The notes: a model not told the origin generated them from the sequence alone. A stretch of 64,000 bases of DNA from Micromonospora sp. PLK6-60 (GCF_019890675.1 NZ_JAIOAA010000007.1:62001-126000); one strand, 5' to 3'; counted from the stretch's first letter, positions 45,189-54,366 are shown. Numbers and translations: made by a program.

Positions 45189-46298
45189 GTGACGACCCCG
45201 GAGACGGACTCGGTCATCGACCAGCGGATCGACCGCGTCGTGCCGTTGACCACCCCGGCCCTGCTGCACCACGACCTGCCCCTGGAGGCCCCGCTCGCCT
45301 CGGCCGTGCTGGCCGGGCGCCGCGCGGTCGGCCGGGTGCTGGACCGCACCGACGACCGCCTGCTGGTGGTAGTCGGCCCGTGTTCGGTGCACGACCCGGC
45401 CGCCGCCCTGGAATACGCCGGCCGGCTCCGCGAGGTCGCCGACCGCCTCGCCGACGACCTGCTCGTGGTGATGCGGGTCTACTTCGAGAAGCCGCGCTCG
45501 ACCGTGGGCTGGAAGGGCCTGATCAACGACCCCCGGTTGGACGGCTCGGGCGACGTCAACACCGGCCTGCGGGTGGCCCGGACGCTCCTGCTCGACGTGC
45601 TGCGGCTGGGCCTCCCGGTGGGCTGCGAGTTCCTCGACCCGATCACCCCGCAGTACATCGCCGACACGGTCGGCTGGGGCGCGATCGGCGCGCGGACGGT
45701 GGAGAGCCAGGTGCACCGTCAGCTCGCCTCCGGCCTGTCCATGCCGATCGGCATGAAGAACCGGCCGGACGGCAGCATCGCCACCGCGGTGGACGCGATC
45801 CGGGCGGCCGGCGTACCGCACGTCTTCCCCGGCATCGACGTCTCCGGCACGCCGGCGATCATGCACACCCGGGGCAACGCCGACGGTCACCTGGTGCTGC
45901 GCGGCGGCAACGACGGGCCGAACTACGACGCCGACTCGGTGGCCGGCGCGCTGGCGCTGCTGCGCGCGGCCGGCCTGCCGGAGCGGGTGGTGGTGGACGC
46001 CAGCCACGCCAACAGCGGCAAGGACCACCGCCGGCAGCCGCTGGTCGCCGCGGACGTCGCCGCCCAGCTCGCCGCCGGCCAGCGGGGCATCGTCGGGATC
46101 ATGCTGGAGAGCTTCCTCCAGCCCGGCCGGCAGGATCTCGACCCCACCCGCGAGCTGGAGTACGGCCGCTCGATCACCGACGCCTGCCTCGGCTGGGACA
46201 CCACCGGGCAGGTGCTGGACCACCTGGCCGAGGCGGTCCGGGCCCGCCGCGCCGCCGTCGGAGCCCCGGCCGGCGGTGGGGTGCGCCGGGAGGTTTGA
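45189..46298 (+). CDS. aroG: 3-deoxy-7-phosphoheptulonate (DAHP) synthase, class I
   Basis: 369 residues from GTG 45189. First enzyme of the shikimate pathway, condensing PEP and erythrose-4-phosphate. Class I motifs: VVVGPCSVHDP, MRVYFEKPRSTVGWKGLINDP, GARTVESQVHRQLASGLSMPIGMKN, GIDVSGTPAIMHTRGNADGHLVLRGG, DASHANSGKDHRRQ and GIMLESFLQPGRQ. Preceded by an aromatic leader peptide, which suggests feedback through attenuation as well as any enzyme-level control. The gene symbol follows the class; paralogues elsewhere may exist. Confidence 0.95.
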   Translation: MTTPETDSVIDQRIDRVVPLTTPALLHHDLPLEAPLASAVLAGRRAVGRVLDRTDDRLLVVVGPCSVHDPAAALEYAGRLREVADRLADDLLVVMRVYFEKPRSTVGWKGLINDPRLDGSGDVNTGLRVARTLLLDVLRLGLPVGCEFLDPITPQYIADTVGWGAIGARTVESQVHRQLASGLSMPIGMKNRPDGSIATAVDAIRAAGVPHVFPGIDVSGTPAIMHTRGNADGHLVLRGGNDGPNYDADSVAGALALLRAAGLPERVVVDASHANSGKDHRRQPLVAADVAAQLAAGQRGIVGIMLESFLQPGRQDLDPTRELEYGRSITDACLGWDTTGQVLDHLAEAVRARRAAVGAPAGGGVRREV

Positions 46299-46326
46299 CC
46301 GATTCGGGCCCGGGTAGGTGGGCGGC

Positions 46327-46551
46327 GTGACCGACGACGCGCCCGTGACGGAGCAGCCGGACACCCGGCAGCTCGACGAACTGCTCGACGACATCTACCA
46401 CGGCCAGGAGCGGATCAGCCAGGCGGACATCTACCGCCGGGCCGTCGCCGCCGAGTTGCCGGCCGACCTGCTCACCCGGATCGCCGCGCTCCCCCAGGGC
46501 GAGTACGCGGTGGACGAGGCGGCCGACCTGCTCGGCGGCACGGTGGGCTGA
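46327..46551 (+). CDS. small acidic hypothetical protein
   Basis: 74 residues from GTG 46327. Acidic with a predicted helix (DELLDDIYHGQERISQADIYRRAVAAEL) and a hydrophobic C-terminus (VDEAADLLGG). Widespread small gene next to housekeeping genes in actinobacteria by memory; no function known. Follows aroG by 28 bp. Confidence 0.6.
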   Translation: MTDDAPVTEQPDTRQLDELLDDIYHGQERISQADIYRRAVAAELPADLLTRIAALPQGEYAVDEAADLLGGTVG

Positions 46552-46626
46552 GCCGCCCGCCCGCGCCGACGGGCACGCACCGGGCCCCCCGGCCCGGACC
46601 ACCCGGTATGACGGAGAGGACCACCG

Positions 46627-46836
46627 ATGACCGACCGCGACGAGGGGCACGAGCGCCTGCCGGCGCTGGGCCAGCCCCCGGAGGGCACGGACACCCTGCC
46701 CGAGCCCGACTTCGCCAACGAGCACGAGGAGACCGCGGTCGCCGACGACATCATCACCGGGGAGGACCGGGAGGAGCGGGAGCCGGAGTCGCCCCGCGGC
46801 TGGGCCGGCGAGAACGGCGGCACCACCCCCACCTGA
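46627..46836 (+). CDS. small acidic hypothetical protein
   Basis: 69 residues, very acidic and probably disordered (HEETAVADDIITGEDREEREPESPRGW). Follows the previous small gene; a strong GC hairpin terminates it. Function unknown. Confidence 0.55.
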   Translation: MTDRDEGHERLPALGQPPEGTDTLPEPDFANEHEETAVADDIITGEDREEREPESPRGWAGENGGTTPT

Positions 46837-46851
46837 CGGGGAGCGCGCGAA

Positions 46852-46879
46852 AAGAGGGGGCCCGGGCGGGCCCCCTCTT
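46852..46879. terminator. strong convergent terminator
   Basis: AAGAGGGGGCCC (46852-46863) and GGGCCCCCTCTT (46868-46879) are exact complements with a GGGC loop, flanked by A-rich and T-rich ends. Sits 15 bp after the plus-strand gene and 11 bp before the minus-strand DUF1360 gene stop. Confidence 0.85.
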
Positions 46880-46890
46880 CGCGTCGCCGG

Positions 46891-47433
46891 TCACTTGTCG
46901 TCGTGGTGCCCGCCCTCGGCGGCCTGCTGGGCGACCGCGTAGCCCATCTGGAGGAAGTCCGAGGCCGCCACCGCGGTCAGCGCGGTGGCCACCAGCCGGG
47001 TCAGCCGCGGGGCGAGCACCAGCCCCCCGGTCAGCCCGGTGGCCACCCAGACCGCCAGGCAGAACGGGCAGCTCACCAGCTCACCGAGGGCGTGCCGGGT
47101 CTGGCTGCCCTCGTCCCGGACCTGCTCCATCACCTCACCGCTGCCGATCGGGTGGTCGTAGCGGGTGAACGGGGCGCGCAGCGGGCTGGTGATCGCGTCC
47201 TTGGAGATCAGCCGGCTGAGCTTGTGCGTGGCGATGGCCAGCAGCACGATGTCCTGCGTGCTGGGCCGCTCCGGCACCGGCCGGCCGGTCGCCCGGACCA
47301 GGCCGACCAGCGACGCGGTCACCGTGGCGTAGGTGCCCATCGCCTTCAGGTAGCCCTCCAGCGGCCGCTGCTCGTGCGGGGCGTACGCCTGGCGCAGCCG
47401 CGCCACCTTCTGCTTCAGACCAGTCCCGGTCAA
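46891..47433 (-). CDS. DUF1360 membrane protein
   Basis: 180 residues from TTG 47433 (GAGGAGGCCGGG directly upstream is the best ribosome site; a TTG at 47472 overlapping the next gene's TGA is the alternative). Helix-rich with [15 protein letters not shown] and a CPFC-type Cys pair ([17 protein letters not shown]) typical of DUF1360. Last gene of a three-gene minus-strand unit with overlapping ends. Function unknown. Confidence 0.8.
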   Translation of the reverse strand: MTGTGLKQKVARLRQAYAPHEQRPLEGYLKAMGTYATVTASLVGLVRATGRPVPERPSTQDIVLLAIATHKLSRLISKDAITSPLRAPFTRYDHPIGSGEVMEQVRDEGSQTRHALGELVSCPFCLAVWVATGLTGGLVLAPRLTRLVATALTAVAASDFLQMGYAVAQQAAEGGHHDDK

Positions 47434-47468
47434 CCCGGCCTCCTCGGTTCTGTTCGTACGGTGCCGGC

Positions 47469-47792
47469 TCAACCGGCGGTCAGGTTGTCCGCGACCTCGC
47501 GGGCGAGGTTGGTCAGGATCTCGTCGGCCAGTCCGTGGTCGGGGCCGGAGAGGTCCAGCCGGACCCGGGCCCCGCCGGCGTCGCCCGGCTCGACGTCGAT
47601 GTCGGCGGACCAGCCGGCGGAGTCGCAGGTCCAGCGGGCCCGCATCTCCTCGGCGTCGACGTCCGCCAGCCGCTGGCTGCCGGTGCGGCGCAGCGGTTCC
47701 GGCAGCCAGGCCGCCGCCCGGTCGGGGTCGGTGGCGGTGTTGAACACCACCTCGGGCGGCGCCGACATGCCGCGTTCGGCGTGGGTGGCCAT
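47469..47792 (-). CDS. SRPBCC-family lipid/small-molecule-binding protein
   Basis: 107 residues from ATG 47792. START/polyketide-cyclase-like pattern: [22 protein letters not shown] then [30 protein letters not shown]. Short for the family. Its ATG overlaps the upstream gene's TGA as TGATG. Confidence 0.75.
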   Translation of the reverse strand: MATHAERGMSAPPEVVFNTATDPDRAAAWLPEPLRRTGSQRLADVDAEEMRARWTCDSAGWSADIDVEPGDAGGARVRLDLSGPDHGLADEILTNLAREVADNLTAG

Positions 47793-48106
47793 CAGGCGTC
47801 CCGCAGCCGGCTCGGGTCGACCTCGCGCCCGGGGTGCCGGGCGAGGTATTCCGTCTCCAGTTCGGCGGTGCGCCGCAGGTGGTTGGCGAGCGCCGAGTCG
47901 GCCGCGTACCGCAGGGTGTCCAGCCGGGTGCGGTGCAGGCTGTGCATCTCCCGGATCAGGTCCTCGTCGGCCAGCTCCGCCGGGTCCACCCCGAGCAGCT
48001 CGGGCTCGGGGTCGGCGGTGGCCCGCGAGTCGAGGTGGTCTCCGTCCCACTCGGGCAGCCGCTGTTCCGGGCTGGCGTCGCCGGCGCGGCGTACTGATTC
48101 GGTCAT
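47792..48106 (-). CDS. hypothetical protein (resembles DUF6158)
   Basis: 104 residues. Acidic N-terminus then [56 protein letters not shown], trimmed here in writing to its key [15 protein letters not shown] and LETEYL segments; this matches the small actinobacterial DUF6158 family from memory. First gene of the three-gene unit. Function unknown. Confidence 0.65.
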   Translation of the reverse strand: MTESVRRAGDASPEQRLPEWDGDHLDSRATADPEPELLGVDPAELADEDLIREMHSLHRTRLDTLRYAADSALANHLRRTAELETEYLARHPGREVDPSRLRDA

Positions 48107-48227
48107 CGTCGCCCCCTGTTCTCGTCCGGGTTGGCGTCTGTACGGATGCCCACGGCGGGTGACACCAAACCCGGCGCACTACGACACGGTGTCGGAGACG
48201 CCCCGGCCGCCCGGTACCCTCGATGCC

Positions 48228-48641
48228 ATGAAGCGGCTCTGGACACCGGCGTGGATCGCCCGCCACGTGGCCATGGTCGTGCTGGTGGTGGGCTTTCTCG
48301 GACTCGGCTGGTGGCAGGTCACCCGGGCCGCCGCGGGCAACACGCTGAGTTATGGATACGCGATCGAGTGGCCGGTCTTCGCCGGCTTCGTGGTCTTCGT
48401 CTGGTGGCGTGAGGTGCGGCACACCCTTCGCAGGGACTCGCCCGCGCCGCCGACCACCCCGGCGCCGCCGCCGGCCGCCGGCTCCGCGCCCACCCCCACC
48501 CCGGGGGTACGCCGGCCCGTGCGGGTCACCCGCCGGCCGGCGGCTGCCGGCGCCGACGACGGCGACCTCGCCGACTACAACCGTTACCTGTCATGGTTGA
48601 ACGCCAACCCGGGCGCGCGGCCCGGCGACTATCCCGGCTGA
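48228..48641 (+). CDS. two-helix membrane protein with Pro-rich tail
   Basis: 137 residues from ATG 48228. Two hydrophobic helices ([35 protein letters not shown]) then a Pro/Ala/Thr-rich tail and a hydrophilic end with [13 protein letters not shown], a short conserved end seen in actinobacterial membrane proteins that couple to DUF3817 genes. It is followed after 27 bp by a DUF3817 gene on the same strand. Confidence 0.7.
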   Translation: MKRLWTPAWIARHVAMVVLVVGFLGLGWWQVTRAAAGNTLSYGYAIEWPVFAGFVVFVWWREVRHTLRRDSPAPPTTPAPPPAAGSAPTPTPGVRRPVRVTRRPAAAGADDGDLADYNRYLSWLNANPGARPGDYPG

Positions 48642-48667
48642 GGCCGGCTTCGGAAGGACGGACGACG

Positions 48668-48997
48668 GTGGGCGGAGCCCTTACCCGGTACCGGGTGATC
48701 GCCTGGATCGTGGGCGTGGCGCTGGTGGTGCTGGTCCTGATCGGCATGCCGCTGAAATACCTGTTCCACGACCCGACGGTGGTCGCCGTGGTCGGCACCG
48801 CCCACGGGTGGCTGTACATGCTCTACCTGGCGGCGACGTTCGACCTGTCCCGCCGGGTGCACTGGCCGCTGAAGCGGATGCTGCTGGTGATGCTGGCCGG
48901 CACGGTGCCGTTCGTGTCCTTCTACGCCGAGCGCCGGGTGAGCCGGTGGCTCGCCCACGAGCGGCGTCCGCGCACCCCGGAGCCGGTGGCCGGCTGA
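48668..48997 (+). CDS. DUF3817 membrane protein
   Basis: 109 residues from GTG 48668. Four helices: RVIAWIVGVALVVLVLIGMPLKYLF, VVGTAHGWLYMLYLAATFDLS and MLLVMLAGTVPFVSFYAE, the GxAHGxLY motif being typical of DUF3817. Same strand as the preceding membrane gene, probably one transcript. Confidence 0.85.
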   Translation: MGGALTRYRVIAWIVGVALVVLVLIGMPLKYLFHDPTVVAVVGTAHGWLYMLYLAATFDLSRRVHWPLKRMLLVMLAGTVPFVSFYAERRVSRWLAHERRPRTPEPVAG

Positions 48998-49001
48998 GGC
49001 G

Positions 49002-49517
49002 TCAGCGGTCCGGCCGCCACGGGGCGGCGGCGCCGAGCGGGTCCTCCCAGTCGGCGTACCGGATGCCGTCCCGGGCGCGGCCCAGCGCCTCGGTCACCTC
49101 GTCGAGCTGCCCCGGGTCGTCGGTGCTGAACAGCAGCACCTCGGCGCCCCGGTGCCAGCCCCACAGCTCGTACGGCGGCGGCCGCCACCGGTCGCCGGCG
49201 AGCCCGAGCAGCACCGGCAGCGCGGCGAACGCGCCCAGCCCGAGGTACGCCCCGGCGGTGAGCCGTTCCAGTCCCCCGGTGAAGCCGAGCAGCACCCCGG
49301 CGGCGCCGATCAGGGCGGCGGTGGCGGCGACCACCCGGACCGCGAACCGGTCGTGCGGGCCCCGGTCGGTGCGCAGGTGGGTCAGCTCGGCGACCGGGAA
49401 GCTCTGCCGGCCGACGCTGAACCGTTCGCCGGTGACCACGATCCCCGGGCGCGCATAGATCAGCCGGCTCGGGCCCGGCGTACCGGGGCCCCGTTGGGCG
49501 CGGTGACTGGTCTGCAC
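49002..49517 (-). CDS. DUF6232-like protein
   Basis: 171 residues. A beta domain (PSRLIYARPGIVVTGERFSVGRQSFPVAELTHL) is followed by two membrane helices (VRVVAATAALIGAAGVLLGF; GAYLGLGAFAALPVLLGLA) and a second beta part (ELWGWHRGAEVLLFSTDDPGQLDEVTEALGRA). Matches the actinobacterial DUF6232 layout by memory. Convergent with the DUF3817 gene. Confidence 0.7.
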   Translation of the reverse strand: MQTSHRAQRGPGTPGPSRLIYARPGIVVTGERFSVGRQSFPVAELTHLRTDRGPHDRFAVRVVAATAALIGAAGVLLGFTGGLERLTAGAYLGLGAFAALPVLLGLAGDRWRPPPYELWGWHRGAEVLLFSTDDPGQLDEVTEALGRARDGIRYADWEDPLGAAAPWRPDR

Positions 49518-50014
49518 GGCGGACCTCCCCCCACGGTGCGGTACCCCGGCCGGAGGTCACCGTCGGCCACCAGCGCGGTGTCCCCCCGACGGCGTTCCGG
49601 CCCGGTGGCTCCATTCTCGGACCGGCCGGCAACCGTCGGCGGCTCGATTACCGGTGCGATGTCCGCCGCAGGCCGGACGGCCCGCCGGATATCACCGGCG
49701 GATTTCACCTTTTATCCGCCTTCAGCTCCCTGATCGGTGCGACATCCGCCGACAACGACGAATCCGGCCGATCCCTACGAGCCGGGCACGCCGGCCACCC
49801 GCGCCCCGCAGGCACCGCCACTGAGCGTGTTTCACGTTCGTCACACCGGGGTCGTTATGCAACTTTCGCCCCTGCTTCCCCTGCACCTCACTCCTGTCCC
49901 GAGTTACGGTGAGCGAGCCGGACCGGTCCACAGCCCCCATCCGGGAGGCCCCGGTCGGTGCCGCCGGGGCGTCAGCAGCTCTCCGGCGGCGGTTGGGAGA
50001 GGAGCCTTCCGCTC
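49518..50014. other. 497-bp regulatory region before the NlpC/P60 gene
   Basis: No gene seen. It holds the small dyad CCGCCGG-ATATCA-CCGGCGG (49682-49701) near the DUF6232 start and a less GC-rich stretch at 49830-49905 that probably carries the hydrolase promoter. I looked for the c-di-AMP (ydaO) riboswitch common before actinobacterial cell-wall hydrolases and did not find its conserved core. Confidence 0.45.
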
Positions 50015-51016
50015 TTGTCGTCCCTACGGATCCTGCTGCGCACCATCGCGGTCGCCGGCCTCTCGGCCGCGCTGATCGCACCGGCGTCGGCCGTCCGGGC
50101 CGAGCCGACCCCCGCGCAACTGACGGCGCGGATCGAGGAATCCTCCACCCGGTTGGAGCGGGTGGTCGAGTCGTACAATGCGCTCTCCGAGCGGATGAAG
50201 GCCAACCGGGCCACCGCCGCCGCCATCCAGACCCGGCTCGGGCCGCTGGCGGCGCAGGCCGAGCGCAGCCGCGCGGACGTGGCCGAGCTGGCCGTCAACG
50301 CCTACAAGACCGGTGGCCTGCGCAACGCCCAGGCGCTGCTCGAACCGGGTGGCTCCGGCACGCTGGCGGACCGGCTCAGCGTGGTCGACCGGCTGACCCG
50401 GCAGCGCCAGGAGCGGATCGCGGGCTACACCGCGAACCAGCGGCGCCTGCTGGCCGAGAAGAAGCAGTTGGAGACCACGCTGGCCCAGCAGGCCACCCAG
50501 GCCCGCACGCTGACCGCCACCCGCAAGAAGATCGAGAAGGACCTGGCCGACCTCTACGAGCTGCGCCGCGAGGCGTACGGCCGGGCGACGGAGGCACCCG
50601 AGCCGGCCCCGGCGCCGCCACCGGCCAAGTCCGAGCGGACCGTCAAGGCCAGCTCGGCACCCGCCGTCAGCGGCGCCGCCGGCACCGCCGTGCGGTACGC
50701 GTACGGCGCGATCGGCAAGCCGTACAAGTGGGGGGCCGACGGTCCCGACGGGTACGACTGCTCCGGCCTCACCCTGGCCGCCTGGCGGGCGGCGGGCCGG
50801 TCCCTGCCGCACAACGCCGCGATGCAGTGGCGGCAGGTCAGCCACATCAGCCGCGGCGACCTGCGCCCGGGCGACCTGGTCTTCTACGAGGGCCTCGGGC
50901 ACGTCGCGCTCTACGTCGGCGACGGCCAGGTGATCGACGCGCCCAGCGCCGGTCGCAACGTACGCAAGCGGTCGATGGACATGATGAGCCCGTACGGCTA
51001 CGGCCGGGTCGGCTGA
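50015..51016 (+). CDS. secreted NlpC/P60 cell-wall hydrolase with coiled coil
   Basis: 333 residues from TTG 50015. Signal peptide (LRTIAVAGLSAALIAPASAVRA), a long coiled-coil region (RLERVVESYNALSERMKAN ... RKKIEKDLADLYELRREAY), a Pro-rich linker and a C-terminal NlpC/P60 domain with catalytic Cys in DGYDCSGLTLAAW and His in GHVALYVGDG. A D,L-endopeptidase for peptidoglycan remodelling (RipA-like layout). Ended by a bidirectional hairpin at 51033-51070. Confidence 0.92.
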   Translation: MSSLRILLRTIAVAGLSAALIAPASAVRAEPTPAQLTARIEESSTRLERVVESYNALSERMKANRATAAAIQTRLGPLAAQAERSRADVAELAVNAYKTGGLRNAQALLEPGGSGTLADRLSVVDRLTRQRQERIAGYTANQRRLLAEKKQLETTLAQQATQARTLTATRKKIEKDLADLYELRREAYGRATEAPEPAPAPPPAKSERTVKASSAPAVSGAAGTAVRYAYGAIGKPYKWGADGPDGYDCSGLTLAAWRAAGRSLPHNAAMQWRQVSHISRGDLRPGDLVFYEGLGHVALYVGDGQVIDAPSAGRNVRKRSMDMMSPYGYGRVG

Positions 51017-51032
51017 CGCGCCCGGACACGGC

Positions 51033-51070
51033 GAACGGCCGGCGCCCCCGGAAGGGGACGCCGGCCGTTC
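51033..51070. terminator. long bidirectional terminator hairpin
   Basis: GAACGGCCGGCG (51033-51044) and CGCCGGCCGTTC (51059-51070) are perfect complements; the loop CCCCC-GGAA-GGGG extends the stem to about 16 bp. Lies between convergent hydrolase and sigma-factor genes. Confidence 0.88.
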
Positions 51071-51096
51071 GGTGTCTCGGTCGGAGCGCCGGGCGG

Positions 51097-52086
51097 TCAG
51101 GCCGCCTGGAGCCCCTCGGCCCGGGCCAGCTCGCGGAGCCGGCCGAGGGCCTGGATCTCCAGCTGGCGGATCCGCTCGCGGGAGAGCGAGAAGCGCGACG
51201 CGACCTCGGTCAGCGAGTGCTCCCGCCCGTCCTCCAGGCCGTAGCGGGCCCGCATGATGCCGGCGGACCGGTCGTCGAGGTGGTTGAGCAGACCCTCGAT
51301 CCGCTGCCGCTCCAGCCCGGTGAGGACGATCTCCTCCGGCGACGGGGCGTCGCTGTCGGCCACCAGGTCACCCAGGTTGGTGTCGCCGTCGTCGCCGACC
51401 GGGGTGTCCAGCGACACCGTGTCCTGCGACCAGCGGACCAGCTCGTTGACCCGCTCGACGGTCACCCCGAGCGCCGCCGCGATCTGCTCCGGCTCCGGGT
51501 CGCTGCCCAGCTCACGGGTGAGCTGGCGGGCCACGTTACGCATCCGGTTGACGTCCTCGACCAGGTGCACCGGCAGCCGCACGGTGCGCTCCTGCTGGGC
51601 GATCGCCCGGCTGATCGCCTGACGGATCCACCAGGTGGCGTAGGTGGAGAACTTGTAGCCCCGCTCGTAGTCGAACTTCTCGACCGCCCGGACCAGGCCG
51701 GTGTTGCCCTCCTGGATGAGGTCGAGCATGGGCATGCCCGAGCGCACGTAGCGTCGGGCGATGGACACCACCAGTCGCAGGTTGGCCCGGATGAAGAGGT
51801 CCTTCGCCCGCTCCCCCTCGACGACCAGCCGCTCCAGGTCCTCCCGGTCGACGCCGGCCGGTACGCGGTCCGCGCCGAGCAGGTGCTCGGCGTAGAGGCC
51901 GGCCTCGATCGCCTTGGAGAGATCGACCTCCCTGGCGGCGTCCAGCAGCGGCGTCCGGGAGATCTCGTGCAGGTAGACGCCGACCAGGTCCCGCTCCTCG
52001 GCGACCTCGTCGGTACGCATGCCGATGTTCTTGTCCACGATTGCCACGGTCCCCTCGCTCGCGCCGGTTGCCCGGTTCCTTGCCAT
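51097..52086 (-). CDS. group 2 RNA polymerase sigma-70 factor
   Basis: 329 residues from ATG 52086. Region 1.2 (DLVGVYLHEISRTPLLDAAREVDLSKAIEAG), regions 2.1-2.4 (RANLRLVVSIARRYVRSGMPMLDLIQEGNTGL, FSTYATWWIRQAISRAIAQQERTVRLPVH), region 3 and region 4.2 (SLTEVASRFSLSRERIRQLEIQALGRL). Lacks the long acidic N-terminus of the primary factor HrdB/RpoD, so a SigB/HrdB-paralogue class. Acts with core polymerase in stress or developmental states. An upstream in-frame extension is unlikely. Confidence 0.93.
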   Translation of the reverse strand: MARNRATGASEGTVAIVDKNIGMRTDEVAEERDLVGVYLHEISRTPLLDAAREVDLSKAIEAGLYAEHLLGADRVPAGVDREDLERLVVEGERAKDLFIRANLRLVVSIARRYVRSGMPMLDLIQEGNTGLVRAVEKFDYERGYKFSTYATWWIRQAISRAIAQQERTVRLPVHLVEDVNRMRNVARQLTRELGSDPEPEQIAAALGVTVERVNELVRWSQDTVSLDTPVGDDGDTNLGDLVADSDAPSPEEIVLTGLERQRIEGLLNHLDDRSAGIMRARYGLEDGREHSLTEVASRFSLSRERIRQLEIQALGRLRELARAEGLQAA

Positions 52087-52480
52087 CCCCACGTCCGTCA
52101 GCTCCCTCCCGCGTCGTCCGCAGTGCCCCCCGGTGCTGACCTGACACCTACACAACAGATGGGACGTGTCGGGGATTCCTTGTGCTGAGTCGAAAGTGTC
52201 ACGAATGCCTGAGTACTAGCTGGGAGCACGGTCCACGTTTGCTGTCAGCGCTATTGCCTCGCGCCCCGCCCGACCTGGGACGGAAGGGCGGATCGGACGC
52301 TCGTCACTGCTCACATACGCGCCGGTGGGCCGGCTGGTTCATCCATGGGGAGATGATTACCCCCACGCTTGTCGAACAATCCGGGGCGTGCGCCAAGTCC
52401 CATCGACGAGGTGTTCCGCGTCTCACCGGCAACGTGTTCCGCGTCTCACCCGGAACGGGCGGCGCGTGAGCGGCCCCGGA
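52087..52480. other. 394-bp gap with a 17-bp direct repeat, no gene
   Basis: Between the sigma-factor start and the murQ stop. It contains GTGTTCCGCGTCTCACC at 52411-52427 and again at 52434-52450, a 23-bp period direct repeat close to the murQ stop. Sigma-factor promoters should lie in 52090-52250. No coding frame. Confidence 0.5.
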
Positions 52481-53437
52481 TCAGGAGGCGAGCAGGTCGA
52501 GGGCGCCGCGTACCTGGTCGGCGGAGCGGGCCAACGCGGCCCGCGCGGCCGGGATCTCGGCCCCGGAGACCAGCGAGACCAGCGCCGTCTTCAGGTCGCC
52601 GTCGGACTCGTTCAGGGCGCGCCGGCAGAGATCCTCCGGGCAGCCGGTCGCCTCCACCAGGATCGAGATCATCCGGCCCCGGAGCTTGGCGTTGGTGGCC
52701 ACCATGTCGATCATCAGATTCGAGTAGACCCGGCCGAGCCGGACCATCACCGCGGTGGAGAACATGTTCAGCACCAGCTTCTGCGCGGTGCCCGCCTTCA
52801 TCCGGGTCGACCCGGTGACCACCTCCGGCCCGGTGTCCACGCCGATGAACACGTCGACCGAGGATGCGGCCGGCGCGTCCGGATTGGCGCAGATCAGGGC
52901 GGTCGAGGCGCCCTGGGACCGGGCGGCGGCAAGGGCGCCCAGCACGTACGGGGTGCGCCCGCTGGCGGCGAGACCCACCACGACGTCGCCCGGGCGGACG
53001 CACCCGGCGACCTCCGCCGCGCCGCCCTGGGCGTCGTCCTCGGCGTCCTCCACCGCCCGCCACATCGCGTCCGGACCGCCCGCGAGATGGGCGCAGAACC
53101 AGTGCCGGGGCGAGTTGAACGTCGGCACGAGTTCGGCCGCGTCCAGCACCCCGAGCCGGCCGGACGTGCCGGCGCCGAAGTAGTGCACCCGTCGCCCGTC
53201 GCGCAGCGCCGCCGCCGCCAGGTCCACCAGCACCGCGATCTCGTCGAGCACCGCGGCGACCGCGGCGGGCACCAACCGGTCCGCGTTGTTGATCACGGCG
53301 AGGACGTCCCGGGTCGACATCAGGTCGAGGTCGGCGCTGAGCGGGTTACGGCGTTCGGTCGGCGCGCCCACCCGGACCACCGGGCGAACCGGCAGCGGGG
53401 CGGCGATCTCGTCCGGCCCGACCCGGCCGGCGGTCAC
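52481..53437 (-). CDS. murQ: N-acetylmuramic acid 6-phosphate etherase
   Basis: 318 residues. TERRNPLSADLDLMSTRDVL at the N-terminus (family TExRNP motif), SIS core YFGAGTSGRLGVLDAAELVPTFN, the VEDAEDDAQGG segment and VVGLAASGRTPYVLGAL, then GPEVVTGSTRMKAGTAQKLVLNM. Splits lactyl ether of MurNAc-6-P in peptidoglycan recycling. Overlaps its regulator gene by 4 bp; operon with MurR-type gene. Confidence 0.95.
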   Translation of the reverse strand: MTAGRVGPDEIAAPLPVRPVVRVGAPTERRNPLSADLDLMSTRDVLAVINNADRLVPAAVAAVLDEIAVLVDLAAAALRDGRRVHYFGAGTSGRLGVLDAAELVPTFNSPRHWFCAHLAGGPDAMWRAVEDAEDDAQGGAAEVAGCVRPGDVVVGLAASGRTPYVLGALAAARSQGASTALICANPDAPAASSVDVFIGVDTGPEVVTGSTRMKAGTAQKLVLNMFSTAVMVRLGRVYSNLMIDMVATNAKLRGRMISILVEATGCPEDLCRRALNESDGDLKTALVSLVSGAEIPAARAALARSADQVRGALDLLAS

Positions 53438-54348
53438 CCGCGCCTCCGCCCGGAGCCCACCCGGTGGGTCTGGACCGCCGCGGCGGTCGCCTCGAGCGCC
53501 TTGCGGGCCCGCGCCCGGTTCCGGGCGGCCACCCCGACGAAGAGACAGTCCACGACGGTCAGCTGGGCCAGCCGGCTGGCCATCGCCCCGGAGCGGTAGG
53601 TGGTCTCCCGGGCCGCCGTGGTGAGCACGAAGTCGGCCACCTCGGTGATCGGCGAGCGGGGGAAGTTGGTAAGCGCCACGGTGGTGGCCCCCCGGGCCCG
53701 GGCCTGCTCCAGCACCTCGATCACGTCGCTGGTGGTGCCGGTGTGCGAGATGCCGACCGCGACGTCACCCCGGCCGAGCAGGGCGGCGGAGGTCAGCGCG
53801 GTGTGCACGTCCGGGAAGTAGAACGCGGTGCGGCCGATCCGGTGCAGCTTCTGCTGGAAGTCCGAGGCGACGAAGCCGCTGGCGCCGGCGCCGTACACGT
53901 CGATCCGGCCGGCGCCGACGATCGCCTCGACCACCTGCTCGCAGACGGCGGGATCGAGTTGCTCGGCGGTTTCCTCGACCGCCCGCGCGTCGTTGAACGC
54001 GATGGTGGCGATGATCTGGGCCAGGTCCGCGCCGGGCGGGATGTCGCCGCCGACCACCCGGGCGTCCGGCGGCTCGACCCGGCGGGCCGCCTCGGCCGCC
54101 AGGCGGATCCGCAGCTGCGGGTAGCCGTCCATGCCGACCGACCGGCAGAACCGGATGACGGTGGCCTCCGAGGTCTCGGCGGCGGTGGCGAGGTCGGTGA
54201 TCGTACGCCGCGCGGCGTCGGCCGGATCCGCGACGACCAGGCGGGCCACCCGCTGCTCCGCCGGGGACAGTGACGGGAGCAGGCCGCTGATGTGGACGAT
54301 CAGTCCACCGGGCTCGTGACTCGCGGAAATCTTCGGACTCTTCGCCAC
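53434..54348 (-). CDS. MurR/RpiR-family transcriptional regulator
   Basis: 304 residues from GTG 54348. N-terminal HTH_6 (LSPAEQRVARLVVADPADAARRTITDLATAAETSEATVIRFCRSVGMDGYPQLRIRLA) and a C-terminal SIS sugar-phosphate domain (GRIDVYGAGASGFVASDFQQKLHRIG, DVAVGISHTGTTSDVIEVL). Expected to sense MurNAc-6-P or similar and control its own operon with murQ. An operator TGAAA-N5-TTTCA lies right upstream. Confidence 0.92.
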   Translation of the reverse strand: MAKSPKISASHEPGGLIVHISGLLPSLSPAEQRVARLVVADPADAARRTITDLATAAETSEATVIRFCRSVGMDGYPQLRIRLAAEAARRVEPPDARVVGGDIPPGADLAQIIATIAFNDARAVEETAEQLDPAVCEQVVEAIVGAGRIDVYGAGASGFVASDFQQKLHRIGRTAFYFPDVHTALTSAALLGRGDVAVGISHTGTTSDVIEVLEQARARGATTVALTNFPRSPITEVADFVLTTAARETTYRSGAMASRLAQLTVVDCLFVGVAARNRARARKALEATAAAVQTHRVGSGRRRG

Positions 54349-54351
54349 GGA

Positions 54352-54366
54352 TGAAACTTACTTTCA
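54352..54366. promoter_or_regulatory. MurR/RpiR-type operator
   Basis: TGAAACTTACTTTCA: arms TGAAA and TTTCA around a 5-bp centre, 4-18 bp upstream of the regulator's GTG start. This is the classical RpiR-family operator form, so autoregulation of the murR-murQ operon is the likely role. Confidence 0.65.

Noticed and set aside
49518..50014. c-di-AMP (ydaO) riboswitch before the NlpC/P60 gene
   Set aside because: Its conserved core was not found on reading; a covariance search would be decisive.
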